Below are positions 8,950 to 18,058 of a stretch of DNA of 64,000 bases, in pieces. The notes beneath the pieces are model-generated. The model searched no databases. It saw only the letters and a program-made list of their open reading frames with translations, and was not told the origin of the DNA. Source of the DNA: Candidatus Poribacteria bacterium (GTDB lineage Bacteria > Poribacteria > WGA-4E > WGA-3G); NCBI GenBank assembly GCA_012267415.1, contig JAAXGN010000044.1:1-64000 (forward strand). Reading direction: 5' to 3'. The stretch's first letter is position 1. The number at the start of each line of letters is the position of its first letter. Both the position numbers and the translations under genes were made by a program.

Positions 8950-11145
8950 TTATCGTTGTGGGATGTCCCAGATTAGGACTGTGCCATCCCAATGTCCTGT
9001 AGCGATTGTCTTGCTGTCAGGTGAGAATTTAAGAGAGTTACCACAATAGGTATAACCTTTGAGTGTTTTCAGGTGTTTGCCTGTGGATGTCTCCCATAAC
9101 CGCACCTTCCCCCCTAAATTACCAAGTTGGACTGTCGCGAACGTATTGCCATCCGGAGTGTATACTATATCAGTAACAGTAATTTCGTCCGATGGATCAT
9201 CTTTAGGGGGCTTTATCAATTTTCCTATTCTTTTTCCTGTGCTTATATCCCACATTTGGACCGTATTGTTATTTTTGACAGTCGCAACAGATTTACCATT
9301 TGGTGAGTACTTCGCTTTTCGAATGTGTTCCGGAGGTGCCCCAAATCTTCTCTTTTGTTTTTTTCCAAGAGAGAATCGTCTCAAAACATCAAAACCTCTT
9401 TTTTTGTGTCCTTCAAATTCCTTTAGGAGCTGTTCCGTTTCAACATTCCACATTGACACCGTTTCCTTATAAGATGTAATTGCGATCAGCTCTCCATCTG
9501 GTGTATGCAGAACAGAATTGACTGTCCCCATTATGTTAAGTGTGTTTATATTCTCCCCAGTGTGTACATTCCACAAACGTACTGAACGATCTTTACTATG
9601 CGTCACCATCGTATTTCCATTGGAAGAAAATAAAGGGGGATGGACATATTGGGAATGTCTAACGAATGTTCTTATTTTTTCACCCGTGCTTGTATTCCAC
9701 AACGAAACGTCTCCAGCCTCTGTTGCAATTGCAAGTGTTCGACTATCTGGAGAAAAAGTAAAATTCACACTTTGTTTTTCTCTTTGATACGTTATTATAT
9801 TTTTTCCTGTGTTTATGTCCCATAACCGTAGGGCATTGTCATTACAGCGAGTCATAAGTTTATTTCCATCCGGCGAAAAAACTGGTGTGTAGACAGTATC
9901 TGTATGTCCTGTGAGTGTCCTTATGCTTTCGCCTGTATGTGCATTCCACAAACGTGCTGTTTTATCTGCACTGCCGGTTGCGATTGTATCGCCTGATTCA
10001 GAAAATGCAACATCCCAAATATACTCAGTATGACCTTTAAGAGTAATCAGATGCTTTCCTGTAGTTGCATCTCGTAACCAAACCTTATCATCTCGTATTA
10101 TTGCGATTGTTTTACCATCTGGAGAATACTTCATGTGAGAACGACCGCCTAAATATTCACTGAATGTTTTTATGTTTTCTGCTGTGTGAATATCCCACCA
10201 TCGCATCGTATCATCCCGACCGGCAGTAGCAAGTGTTTTACCGTCTGGTGAAAACACAACATCAACAACAGTGTCCGTATGTGCTTTGAAGGTTTTTATA
10301 GTTTGTCCTGTGGTTGCATCCCACAACCTTATCGTCCCATCATAATCTCCAGCTGCGATTATGTTGCTATCTGCGGAAAACGCGGCAGAACAAACAAGAT
10401 TGTTCCAATGGAGCGTTTTTATGAGTTCTCCAGTCATAGCATTCAACATCTGGAGCTGATGTGGGTTACTACTTCTCCCGAGCAGTACTTTGCCATCTGG
10501 TGAAAATTCAATTGGTGTCTGTGCCTCAGTAAAAGTCTTTATGAGTTTTCCTGTATGCATATTCCACAACCGAATCGTTTTATCTGCGCTGCCTGATGCG
10601 ATTGTTTCGCCATTCGGTGAAAACTTAACTGTAAAAACAGCTTCAGTATGTCCTGTGAGTGTCTTTAGATATTCGCCTGTCTGGGCATCCCACAATCGAA
10701 TTGTCTTGTCATCACTCGCCGTAGCGATTGTGTTGCTATCAAGGGAAAACTTGACAGTGTTTATTTTCTCTTTATGTCCTGTGAGTGTCTTTATAAGTTT
10801 GCTATTTCGACTATTCCAGAGTTGGACCCAGGTAATCGGATTCATATAAGTTACGTATCTCTTATGATCTGGTGAAAATAAAGCATTACTATTGCTGTAT
10901 CTATTTTTGAGGTCAAGTTCTTTTCCTGTCTGTGCATCATGAAGCCAAACGCCAATAGAAGTGGTAACAGCGACCTGTGACCCATCTGGGGAATAATCAA
11001 TTTTTCTGATAACACCTCTACTGAAACGTGCTATTGCCCCATCGGGTACCCCTATTTGCATAGATGGTTCATATTGTGCAGAGGTGTGTGAAATACACAA
11101 TGTTACAGAGAAAAATAATACTAACGTTACACATAACTTTTTCAT
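8950..11145 (-). CDS. Secreted WD40-repeat protein (beta-propeller), 731 residues
   Basis: About fourteen or more WD40 blades run through the protein. Most have the form [35 protein letters not shown], which suggests two propellers. The ATG at 11145 (MKKLCVTL) is preferred over the ATG at 11160 because GGAG lies nine bases before it, and it directly begins a signal peptide ending near TSAQ. The protein is therefore exported, probably periplasmic or surface-exposed. A GH-rich segment with a [18 protein letters not shown] insertion interrupts one blade near residue 590. WD40 propellers bind partners rather than catalyse; no catalytic domain is attached. It is a paralogue of the broken gene just upstream (11194-13389) and more distantly of 18059-19981. 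Confidence 0.9.
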   Translation of the reverse strand: [731 protein letters not shown]

Positions 11146-11193
11146 CGTTCCAATCTCCATTATTTATTGATGTCGGATGTTTTCCGGTTATTT

Positions 11194-13389
11194 CTAACGA
11201 GAAGGGATGTCCCACAGAAGCACTGTGCCGCTCTCATGAGGTGTAATGATTGTCCTACTGTCCGGTGAAAATGTCACTGAGTTGGTGCAATTGTCATATC
11301 CTTTAAGTGTTTTTAGATGTTTTCCTGTTTTTGTATTCCACAGGCGAACCGTGCTTCCTCTATTACCAATCTGTTTTGTTGCGAGTGTTTTGCCATCTGG
11401 TGAATATACAACGTCAGTTGTTCCATCTGGGGGATCATCTTTCAGAGGTAATATCGGTTTACCGATATGCTTGCCTGTGTTAATATTCCACAGTTGTACC
11501 GTCTCGTCATGCCTAACAGCTGCAATTGTTTCACCAGTTGGTGAGCATCTCACTCTTCGGACCTGTTCTGGAGGCATTACTTCAAAATGCGATCTTCTAC
11601 CGCGATATCTTTTAGGTAAGTATCTTGTTTTAGGTCCATCAAATGTCTTCAAAAGTTGAGCTGTTGTAACATCCCAGAGTGACAGTTTTTCTCTATTTAC
11701 AGTAATCGCTAAAGGCATTCCATCAGATGAATACAGGACTGCGATCGCTTTATCTCTTATGTTGAGAGTTTTTATTTCTTTTCCTGTATGTGCATGCCAC
11801 AACACAACTGTACCATTTCTGCCTTTAGTAAGGATTTTATTACCATTAGGGGAATATAATACAGTATAGATATAATCAGAATTTCCGCGAAGGGTTTTTA
11901 TTTTCTCGCCTGTTTGTGCATCAAACAAGCCGACTGTCCCATTTGAGTTCCCAACAGCGAACGTCGTGCTATCTGGTGAGAACATAAAATTCATACCCTC
12001 GTTACCTCTAAGAATAGTCTTTATATTCTTACCTGAAGAGGTATCCCACAGCCGCAAAGTATCATCTCTACTACGAGTTGCGAGGGGGCCTTGCCATCAG
12101 GTGAATACACGGGTCTATAAACATGATCTGTATGTCCTTCAAGTATCCTAATAGTTTGTCCGGTGTGTATATCCCATAAACGTGCTGTATGATCCGCACT
12201 CCCTGTAGCAAGTATCTTACTATCAGGAGAAAAATCTACAGGTGATACATTACCTCTATGACCCTTTAGAGTTCTGAGATACTGTCCGGTGGATACATCC
12301 CACAGATGCACCTGTCCACCCGCCGTGATGGCGATTGTTTTTTTGTCAGGTGAGTATGTTGTTAGTTTGCCTCCGAGATATCCAGTAAAGGTTTTTTTGT
12401 TTTCTCCTGTATGTACGTCCCACCACTTCATTGTTCCTTCTCCGCCACCCGTTGTGATTGTCTTTCCATCTGGAGAAAATACGAGTGAACGTACGGTGCC
12501 ATTATGTGCATTAATTTCTTTTATTAGTTGAACAGTAGCAGCATCCCAAATCCGTATCATAGAGTCCCCGCCACCCGTTGCGAGTGTCTTTCCATCTGGA
12601 GAAAAAGCAAGAGAACTGACTCTATCTTTATGTGCATTGATCTCTTTTAAGGGTTGAGGAGCAGTGGCAACATCCCATAACGCTAACGTTTCCATTCCAC
12701 CGATTGCAATAGTCTTGCTATCTGGAGAATATGCTATGGAATAGATGTATTCCGTATGTGGTTTGAATGTGGCAATGTTATTTCCTGTGCGTGCATTCCT
12801 GAGTCCTACACTATTTTGTCCATCAATGCTTGCGATTGTTTCTCCATCTGGGGAGAACTTTACTGAATTTACGCCTTCACCAGTTTCGGTAAGGATTTTT
12901 GTGTTTTTTCCTGTACGTGCATTCCAAATTTGAAGAGTATTATCTGCAGCCCCACTTACGATTGTTTTTCCATCTGGAGAATACGCAACTGATGAAATGC
13001 CGTAGTAGCCGTGTCGTTTGAGTGTTTTTCTGTTTTTTCCTGTTCGCACATCCCATAACCGTATCGTATTATCCCAACTACCTGTTATGATCATTTTTCC
13101 ATCTGGAGAATAGTCTGCAGAATAGACAAAATGTGAATGTTCTCCAGCAAGAAGTTTAAGTTCTTCACCAGTGTTAGTAGCGTGAATCCAAACACCAATT
13201 ACTAGTGGTAACAGCAAGCTGTGTTCCATCCCGAGAATACATAATCTCATGTATACCACCTCTACCGAAACGCGCTATCGCACCTTCGGGTAAGCCGAAT
13301 TGTGATGACGGTACAAATTGGGCATTGGCAAACGATGAACTCAGCATCGCAATGGAGAATACCATTAACATCAGAGCAGATTTTTTCAC
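11194..13389 (-). pseudogene. WD40-repeat protein gene broken by two frameshifts
   Basis: This is a close paralogue of the adjacent intact WD40 gene, starting at a GTG (13389, GGAGG eight bases upstream) with a signal peptide ending in FANAQ. The frame is lost twice. Near 13200 an extra base in ACTAGTAATTGG shifts AVTTS-IGVW out of frame. Near 12080 a C-rich run (GGCCCCCTCG on the coding strand) causes a second shift of opposite sign. All three pieces (13389-13174, 13259-12021 and 12057-11194) keep intact WD40 blades and the end matches the intact copy (LLWDIPSR). Either two recent mutations or two assembly errors explain it; the homopolymer at the second site makes an error plausible there. 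If both are errors, it is a normal gene of about 731 codons. Confidence 0.75.
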
Positions 13390-13454
13390 TTTGTCATCCT
13401 CCAATCAGAATCAGATGAAATACACACCGATTTTCCGATGCAGCATCATCCATT

Positions 13455-13597
13455 ATAGTAGACTGTCTACCTTTGAATTACATGTGCATTCGTTCGTAGT
13501 AGGGCAATTCATTGCCCGTTCTTCCCGCAGAAACGGGCAATGAATTGCCCTACTACGAACGGGGTTACTGCAGTTTTAAAGTGGACAGTCCAATAGT
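13455..13597. repeat. MITE-like element, family 1 (copy 1)
   Basis: Outer ends resemble imperfect inverted repeats (TAGTAGACTGTC on the left, GGACAGTCCAATA on the right). Inside is a 29-base perfect hairpin arm (13492-13520 with 13532-13560) reading GTAGGGCAATTCATTGCCCG. Its loop is CTTCCCGCAG-like. Other copies are at 29721-29859 and 45988-46126, with a fragment at 27126-27156. It has no ORF. Confidence 0.8.
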
Positions 13598-13621
13598 CTG
13601 TAGTTCATGACTCAGCAAAGA

Positions 13622-15070
13622 TCACAGGTAAGGATAAGTCGCATCCGGTTTATAATCAGGCAGCAACGCATTATGCGGTTGTCCGGCGATAAGTTGCTTC
13701 CCATCAGTAAAACCTTCGGGACGATCCTTGAGAATCTCAATTAAGCGGTTTCGCCAAGGTGTTAAAAGCGTTTCAGCATCGTTCTGCAATGCTAAATCCC
13801 GTGTTTCGTGCGGATCCTCGTCCAAATTAAAGAGATGTTCCTGTCCCGTCTGAGAATACCAGATATACTTACAACGTCCATCTGTTAGATAGTGATTGCC
13901 GTGTTTGTAATTGTAGCAACCAGAATGCTCACCGTGCAGACATTCACGCACACGGTCAACATCACCCTTCATAATGGGTAGAAGGCTTTTACCAGTGCAA
14001 GTATTCGGTATCTCAATATCAGCAGCGTCAAGTATCGTAGGCATGATGTCCTGCAAACCGACAGGTGTGTTGCAGACGGATTCTTTCGGATATCTCCATC
14101 TTGCTGGTGCTCGCATCAGGAACGGCACCCGTGCTGATGCTTCATAAGGGAAGGTTTTCCGATACATATTATGGTCACCTAGCATTTCACCGTGATCAGA
14201 TGTGAAGATGACGAGACAGTCATTCAGCCCCCCCATGTTCTGCATCAGACGTCCAATTTGATCGTCAATGAAGTTGATCATCCCGTAATAGGCAGCCCGC
14301 GCACATTGCATATCATACTTAGAGAGAGAAATCTCCCACGCATTTGGATTAAAACCTCTCTGTTGTCCATCTAATTCTGGTGCCCAATCTCCCACTACAG
14401 GTTCAGGTAGTTCTCGTTGTATGTATCGTTCGTAGTAGTGTGCTGGTGGTGTTAAGGGTGGATGCGGGTCGATAAAGGAGATATTGAGAAAGTAAGGGGT
14501 AGAAGGGTCGCGTTTTCGCATGAATTTCAGGGCACGATCAACGCACCAAAAGGTATGCATCTGCTCTTCTGGTAAGTGATGTGGACGACCTACCCATCCG
14601 TTAGCAGAGACACCATGTGCCATCCCCGGATCATAATCATGTCGACGATGGTATTGCTGTAACCATTCAACATAGTCATTGTTTGCGGTTCCATGCGTAG
14701 CATCAGACAATTGAAGATGATCAAAACCGTAACGTTTACGCGGTGGACTCAGATGTAGTTTACCGATCATCTCCGTTTGATAACCGGCTGCAGACAACTC
14801 ACCAGCAAGCGTATGCGGCGGGTTCCATTCTGCTCCTCTATATCCGACTGCTCCATTTGCAGCGGGTGCGGTGCCGGTCATTATCCCACGACGTGCGGGG
14901 ATACAACTTGGACATTCAGCGTAACCACGACGGAAGTGTGTACCGCTGCGACCTATCCAATTCAAGTTTGGTGTCTGTAGACAATCGGGACCGTCTGGAT
15001 CGAGACCTAAACAGTCTCCGCGTTGTTGGTCAGTAGTGATAAGAAGTATATTTGGACGAGAATCAGGCAT
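13622..15070 (-). CDS. Sulfatase (formylglycine-dependent arylsulfatase family)
   Basis: Hydrolyses sulfate esters, probably of a sulfated glycan or a choline-type ester; the substrate is unknown. The N-terminal ILLITTDQQRGD supplies the metal-binding aspartates. The modification motif is C-I-P-A-R (Cys56 from the chosen start), which fits the C-x-[PA]-x-R signature for conversion to formylglycine. Further metal and substrate residues are visible in MIGKLHL, SDHGEMLGDHNMYRKTFPYE and the C-terminal HGEHSGCYN and YIWYSQTGQEHLFNL. The second ATG at 15070 is chosen over 15082 because a GGAG lies six bases upstream. No signal peptide is visible, so it may be cytoplasmic. No sulfatase-maturating enzyme is in the window. 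Confidence 0.92.
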   Translation of the reverse strand: MPDSRPNILLITTDQQRGDCLGLDPDGPDCLQTPNLNWIGRSGTHFRRGYAECPSCIPARRGIMTGTAPAANGAVGYRGAEWNPPHTLAGELSAAGYQTEMIGKLHLSPPRKRYGFDHLQLSDATHGTANNDYVEWLQQYHRRHDYDPGMAHGVSANGWVGRPHHLPEEQMHTFWCVDRALKFMRKRDPSTPYFLNISFIDPHPPLTPPAHYYERYIQRELPEPVVGDWAPELDGQQRGFNPNAWEISLSKYDMQCARAAYYGMINFIDDQIGRLMQNMGGLNDCLVIFTSDHGEMLGDHNMYRKTFPYEASARVPFLMRAPARWRYPKESVCNTPVGLQDIMPTILDAADIEIPNTCTGKSLLPIMKGDVDRVRECLHGEHSGCYNYKHGNHYLTDGRCKYIWYSQTGQEHLFNLDEDPHETRDLALQNDAETLLTPWRNRLIEILKDRPEGFTDGKQLIAGQPHNALLPDYKPDATYPYL

Positions 15071-15200
15071 TTCTGTCTCCATGATGGAAAATAATATAAT
15101 GGGGTTGTTTGCACAGGCTACAAAGGAGAAGGAGAATGCATGCAGTGCACTCTCCTCCTAATAAAACATTATCCTGTATTCAACACGTTATACTGAAGGT

Positions 15201-17657
15201 CTATTCACCTTTCTTGATAGTAAGACGGTAGTGTTCTCCGATCTTCTTCGTATCAAGAATCTCATGTCCATCGTTTGTCAGACTCTTCGGCACGTTCTCA
15301 ATCGGTTCACCATCATCAATGGTGATTTCTAAGAGTTGACCGATTTCCATTGTTTCCAGTCTAACCTTGGCTTGGACATAGTTGAACGGACATGCAACAC
15401 CCTTCAGATCAAGACTATCCGTGATTTCCTCAACAGGTTTTGTTTTTTTGACAACTCTCGGTTTCGGAGCGGGACGCGATCTACGTGTCCTGCGTTTACT
15501 CGCCTCCTCTTCTTCCTGTTTAATCCTCATCCGATTATACACGTTATGGGATTCCTCTACGAAAAGTGTAGCTTCCTCAACCCGGTGGTGTGTCTTTTCC
15601 TGATCGAAGGTTGAAGTGTCTTCTTCCGTAGCCTTAAACAGATGTGCTCCGAACCCCACAAAGAAGTTACCTGCATCAAAGAAGTGTTTGCGAAATTCAC
15701 TGACTGTCGTCGCATCGTCAATATATTGCAGACCTACTGTCGTCAAGAGTCCATCAGCAGCTCTAATCATCGCATCAAATGCCTTTTGTGCAGAATCAGT
15801 GTAAGTACCATTTTCCAAACTTAATCCGGCTTCATAGATAAGACGGTCAGCTTCTTCCAACTTCATTGAAACAAGCGTTACTAATTTACCAGCACATTCA
15901 CCGACACCTGTCTTAAGTTGGAAATCCTTCGTATCACCGGTGTCAACATAGAATTCAGGTGCTTCTTCGTAAGGTGGAATCTTATCGTATTTCGACAGGA
16001 TTGTCTTGATTTCCGCTTTACCGAGTCGGTTGACATAGTCTGTAAATGTTTCCTCTTCGCCTCGTTCTGCTGTATACATCCCAGTTAACTCTTCAATAAA
16101 CTCAGGGATATACTTTGCGTGGATTTTACCTGTCGCGAGCCCATAAGAACTAGCGTTTTCAATCATGTGTCCACCCAGGAAGACGAGGTAGAGTGGCGCG
16201 ATATGTTTACCCATGCGTTTTGATGAACCGAAGAACCCAATATTCGCAATATGGTGCTGTCCGCATGAGTTCGGACAACCGCTAATCTTTATGCGAAAGT
16301 CTTTGATGTCCTCTTGGAGTCCGTGTTCAATGAAATGACCACGTAGGTGCGCTGCTAAACCACGGGATGAAGAGACACCAAGTTTACAGGAGTCAGTTCC
16401 GGGGCAAGCAGTAATATCTACCAGTGATTCTGCCCCAGGATCACCTAAACCGATAGCTTTCAGTTCACGATAGAGTGCAGGTAAATCTGTCATTGTTACC
16501 CAGCGCAGCACGACGTTCTGTTCAACAGTAGCACGAATCGTATCCTTCACATACTTACGCGATATTTCAGCTAACGCACGGGTCTGATCCGCTGTTAAAT
16601 CTCCAAGTGGGAGTGTAATCGTGACAAACGCATAACCGGGTTGACGTTGTAAGCGAATGTTCGATTTATACCACTCATCAAACCCATCTGGTTTTACGGA
16701 ACCGTTCAGTTGGGTCGGAGCTTTGAGTGGACTTTCATCATAAGCATTGAGATTATCAAGATAGTCCGTCCACGCAGGATCGTGTCGCAGTGTTTCTCGA
16801 TCTTCGTAGACAAGTCGTCGAAATTCTTCAATACCATATTTCGCTACCACAAACTTCAAACGGGCTTTATTACGATTTTTTCGTTCACCTAAACGTGTAA
16901 AGACTCGGCAAATAGACTGTGAAATCGGTAGGAGTTCTTCTGCAGGAACAAAATCATCCAAAACTTTTGCTTGATGTGGCACAGCACCAAGTCCGCCACC
17001 TACATATAGTTTGAATCCCTTCTTAACTTCACCATCAATTTCTTTAACGGCAGCAACAGCACCGATGTCGTGCATATTTGCTAAACCGCATGCATGTTCT
17101 TCACAACCAGAAAATGCGATTTTGAACTTACGACCAAAATCTTGTGCATCTGGGTGTCCTAATAGGAATGCGGACAGTGCCTTTGAATATGGTGTAACGT
17201 CAAATGTTTCATCTTGACACACACCACTGATAGGACATGCTGTGACGTTTCGGACAACATTACCGCATGCTTCTTTCGTCGTGATTCCAACGCTTGCTAA
17301 CCGTCGCATCAATTCAGGTGTATTGTTGATGTCGACGTAGTGATATTGGACATCTTGTCGTGTCGTGATGTGTATGATGTTATCAGAAAATTCTTCGGCT
17401 ACATCTGCTAACATCTCAAGTTGGTCGGCAGTCATGCCACCGAAAGGAATCTTGACCCGAATCATCTGTGATCTATCATCACGTTGACCGTAGACGCCAT
17501 GTCTTAGTCTAAATTCTGTCCATATATCCACTTCAACTTGGTCTGCTTGTGCACGACCAAGTTGGATCTCATATTCCTCAATTTCGCGGGCAACATCAGC
17601 GGGGATAACTGACGAATCATAGGCTCCCTCCCCGCGATATATGCTATCAATAGCCAT
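15201..17657 (-). CDS. Nitrite/sulfite reductase (siroheme, 4Fe-4S) with C-terminal TusA-like domain
   Basis: An 818-residue fusion. Residues 1 to about 560 form a duplicated ferredoxin-type sulfite/nitrite reductase. The first half has the siroheme-contact region IIHITTRQDVQYHYV, ACPISGVC and SGCEEHACG. The second half has CPGTDSC (C-x5-C) and CPNSC (C-x3-C), the ligands of the 4Fe-4S/siroheme centre. A helical segment of about 100 residues follows (AFDAMIRAADGLLTTVG, DAGNFFVGFGAHLF), tentatively HEPN-like. Then comes a basic linker (RRTRRSRPAPKPRVVKK) and residues 748-818 as a TusA/SirA-like sulfur-carrier fold with Cys756 in GVACPFN. The family's CPxP is CPFN here, but the Cys is kept. The TusA module favours sulfur metabolism over nitrite, as an inference. 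No assimilation partners are adjacent. Confidence 0.88.
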   Translation of the reverse strand: MAIDSIYRGEGAYDSSVIPADVAREIEEYEIQLGRAQADQVEVDIWTEFRLRHGVYGQRDDRSQMIRVKIPFGGMTADQLEMLADVAEEFSDNIIHITTRQDVQYHYVDINNTPELMRRLASVGITTKEACGNVVRNVTACPISGVCQDETFDVTPYSKALSAFLLGHPDAQDFGRKFKIAFSGCEEHACGLANMHDIGAVAAVKEIDGEVKKGFKLYVGGGLGAVPHQAKVLDDFVPAEELLPISQSICRVFTRLGERKNRNKARLKFVVAKYGIEEFRRLVYEDRETLRHDPAWTDYLDNLNAYDESPLKAPTQLNGSVKPDGFDEWYKSNIRLQRQPGYAFVTITLPLGDLTADQTRALAEISRKYVKDTIRATVEQNVVLRWVTMTDLPALYRELKAIGLGDPGAESLVDITACPGTDSCKLGVSSSRGLAAHLRGHFIEHGLQEDIKDFRIKISGCPNSCGQHHIANIGFFGSSKRMGKHIAPLYLVFLGGHMIENASSYGLATGKIHAKYIPEFIEELTGMYTAERGEEETFTDYVNRLGKAEIKTILSKYDKIPPYEEAPEFYVDTGDTKDFQLKTGVGECAGKLVTLVSMKLEEADRLIYEAGLSLENGTYTDSAQKAFDAMIRAADGLLTTVGLQYIDDATTVSEFRKHFFDAGNFFVGFGAHLFKATEEDTSTFDQEKTHHRVEEATLFVEESHNVYNRMRIKQEEEEASKRRTRRSRPAPKPRVVKKTKPVEEITDSLDLKGVACPFNYVQAKVRLETMEIGQLLEITIDDGEPIENVPKSLTNDGHEILDTKKIGEHYRLTIKKGE

Positions 17658-17826
17658 TCTATACTCCTTCTAACTCATTATCTCTGTTGAAAGTTGATTG
17701 ATCTCCAGTATTTTACGCTCTTGATATTCTTTCAGGACGATAGTTCAGGGTGACACTTTAATATGTAAACTCCTCTTAAATCAAATATTATATCTTAAAA
17801 TGCAATTAAAAGCAAGAATATTATAA

Positions 17827-17969
17827 AATTGGGGTGCGTAAAGTTTTTGGCATTAACCGACATATTCATTGTAGGAGGGAACTCCGATTCCCGACAGGTC
17901 GCGATTCGGAGATCGCTCCTACAGGTTTTCTGTGCATATTTTGCCAAAAACTTTACACACCCTAAAATT
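17827..17969. repeat. MITE-like element, family 2 (full copy)
   Basis: Terminal arms (GGTGCGTAAAGTTTTTGGCA on the left, TGCCAAAAACTTTACACACC on the right) enclose an inner palindrome that begins TGTAGGAG and ends CTCCTACA, with GATTCGGAGATCG within. Relatives are at 26082-26148 (core only), 49852-49932 (one end plus part of the core) and 62415-62435 (one end). A further short GGGTGTGCAAAGTTCTT lies just beyond it. The rest of the 400-base gap 17658-18058 shows only AT-rich sequence and no gene. Confidence 0.75.
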
Positions 17970-18058
17970 GGGTGTGCAAAGTTCTTGTTATCCATTATGT
18001 CAGAATCGCGGATTACGCGGGGAACACGGAAGACACAGAAAGTGTTATCGCACATCCC

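Noticed and set aside
10279-10849. Plus-strand ORFs inside the WD40 genes
   Set aside because: They are antisense shadows created by the repetitive WD40 codons; they have no ribosome sites or family similarity.
8950-13389. WD40 proteins as a regulatory signalling system with kinases or proteases
   Set aside because: No kinase, protease or NB-ARC domain is attached or adjacent; the proteins are exported propellers only.
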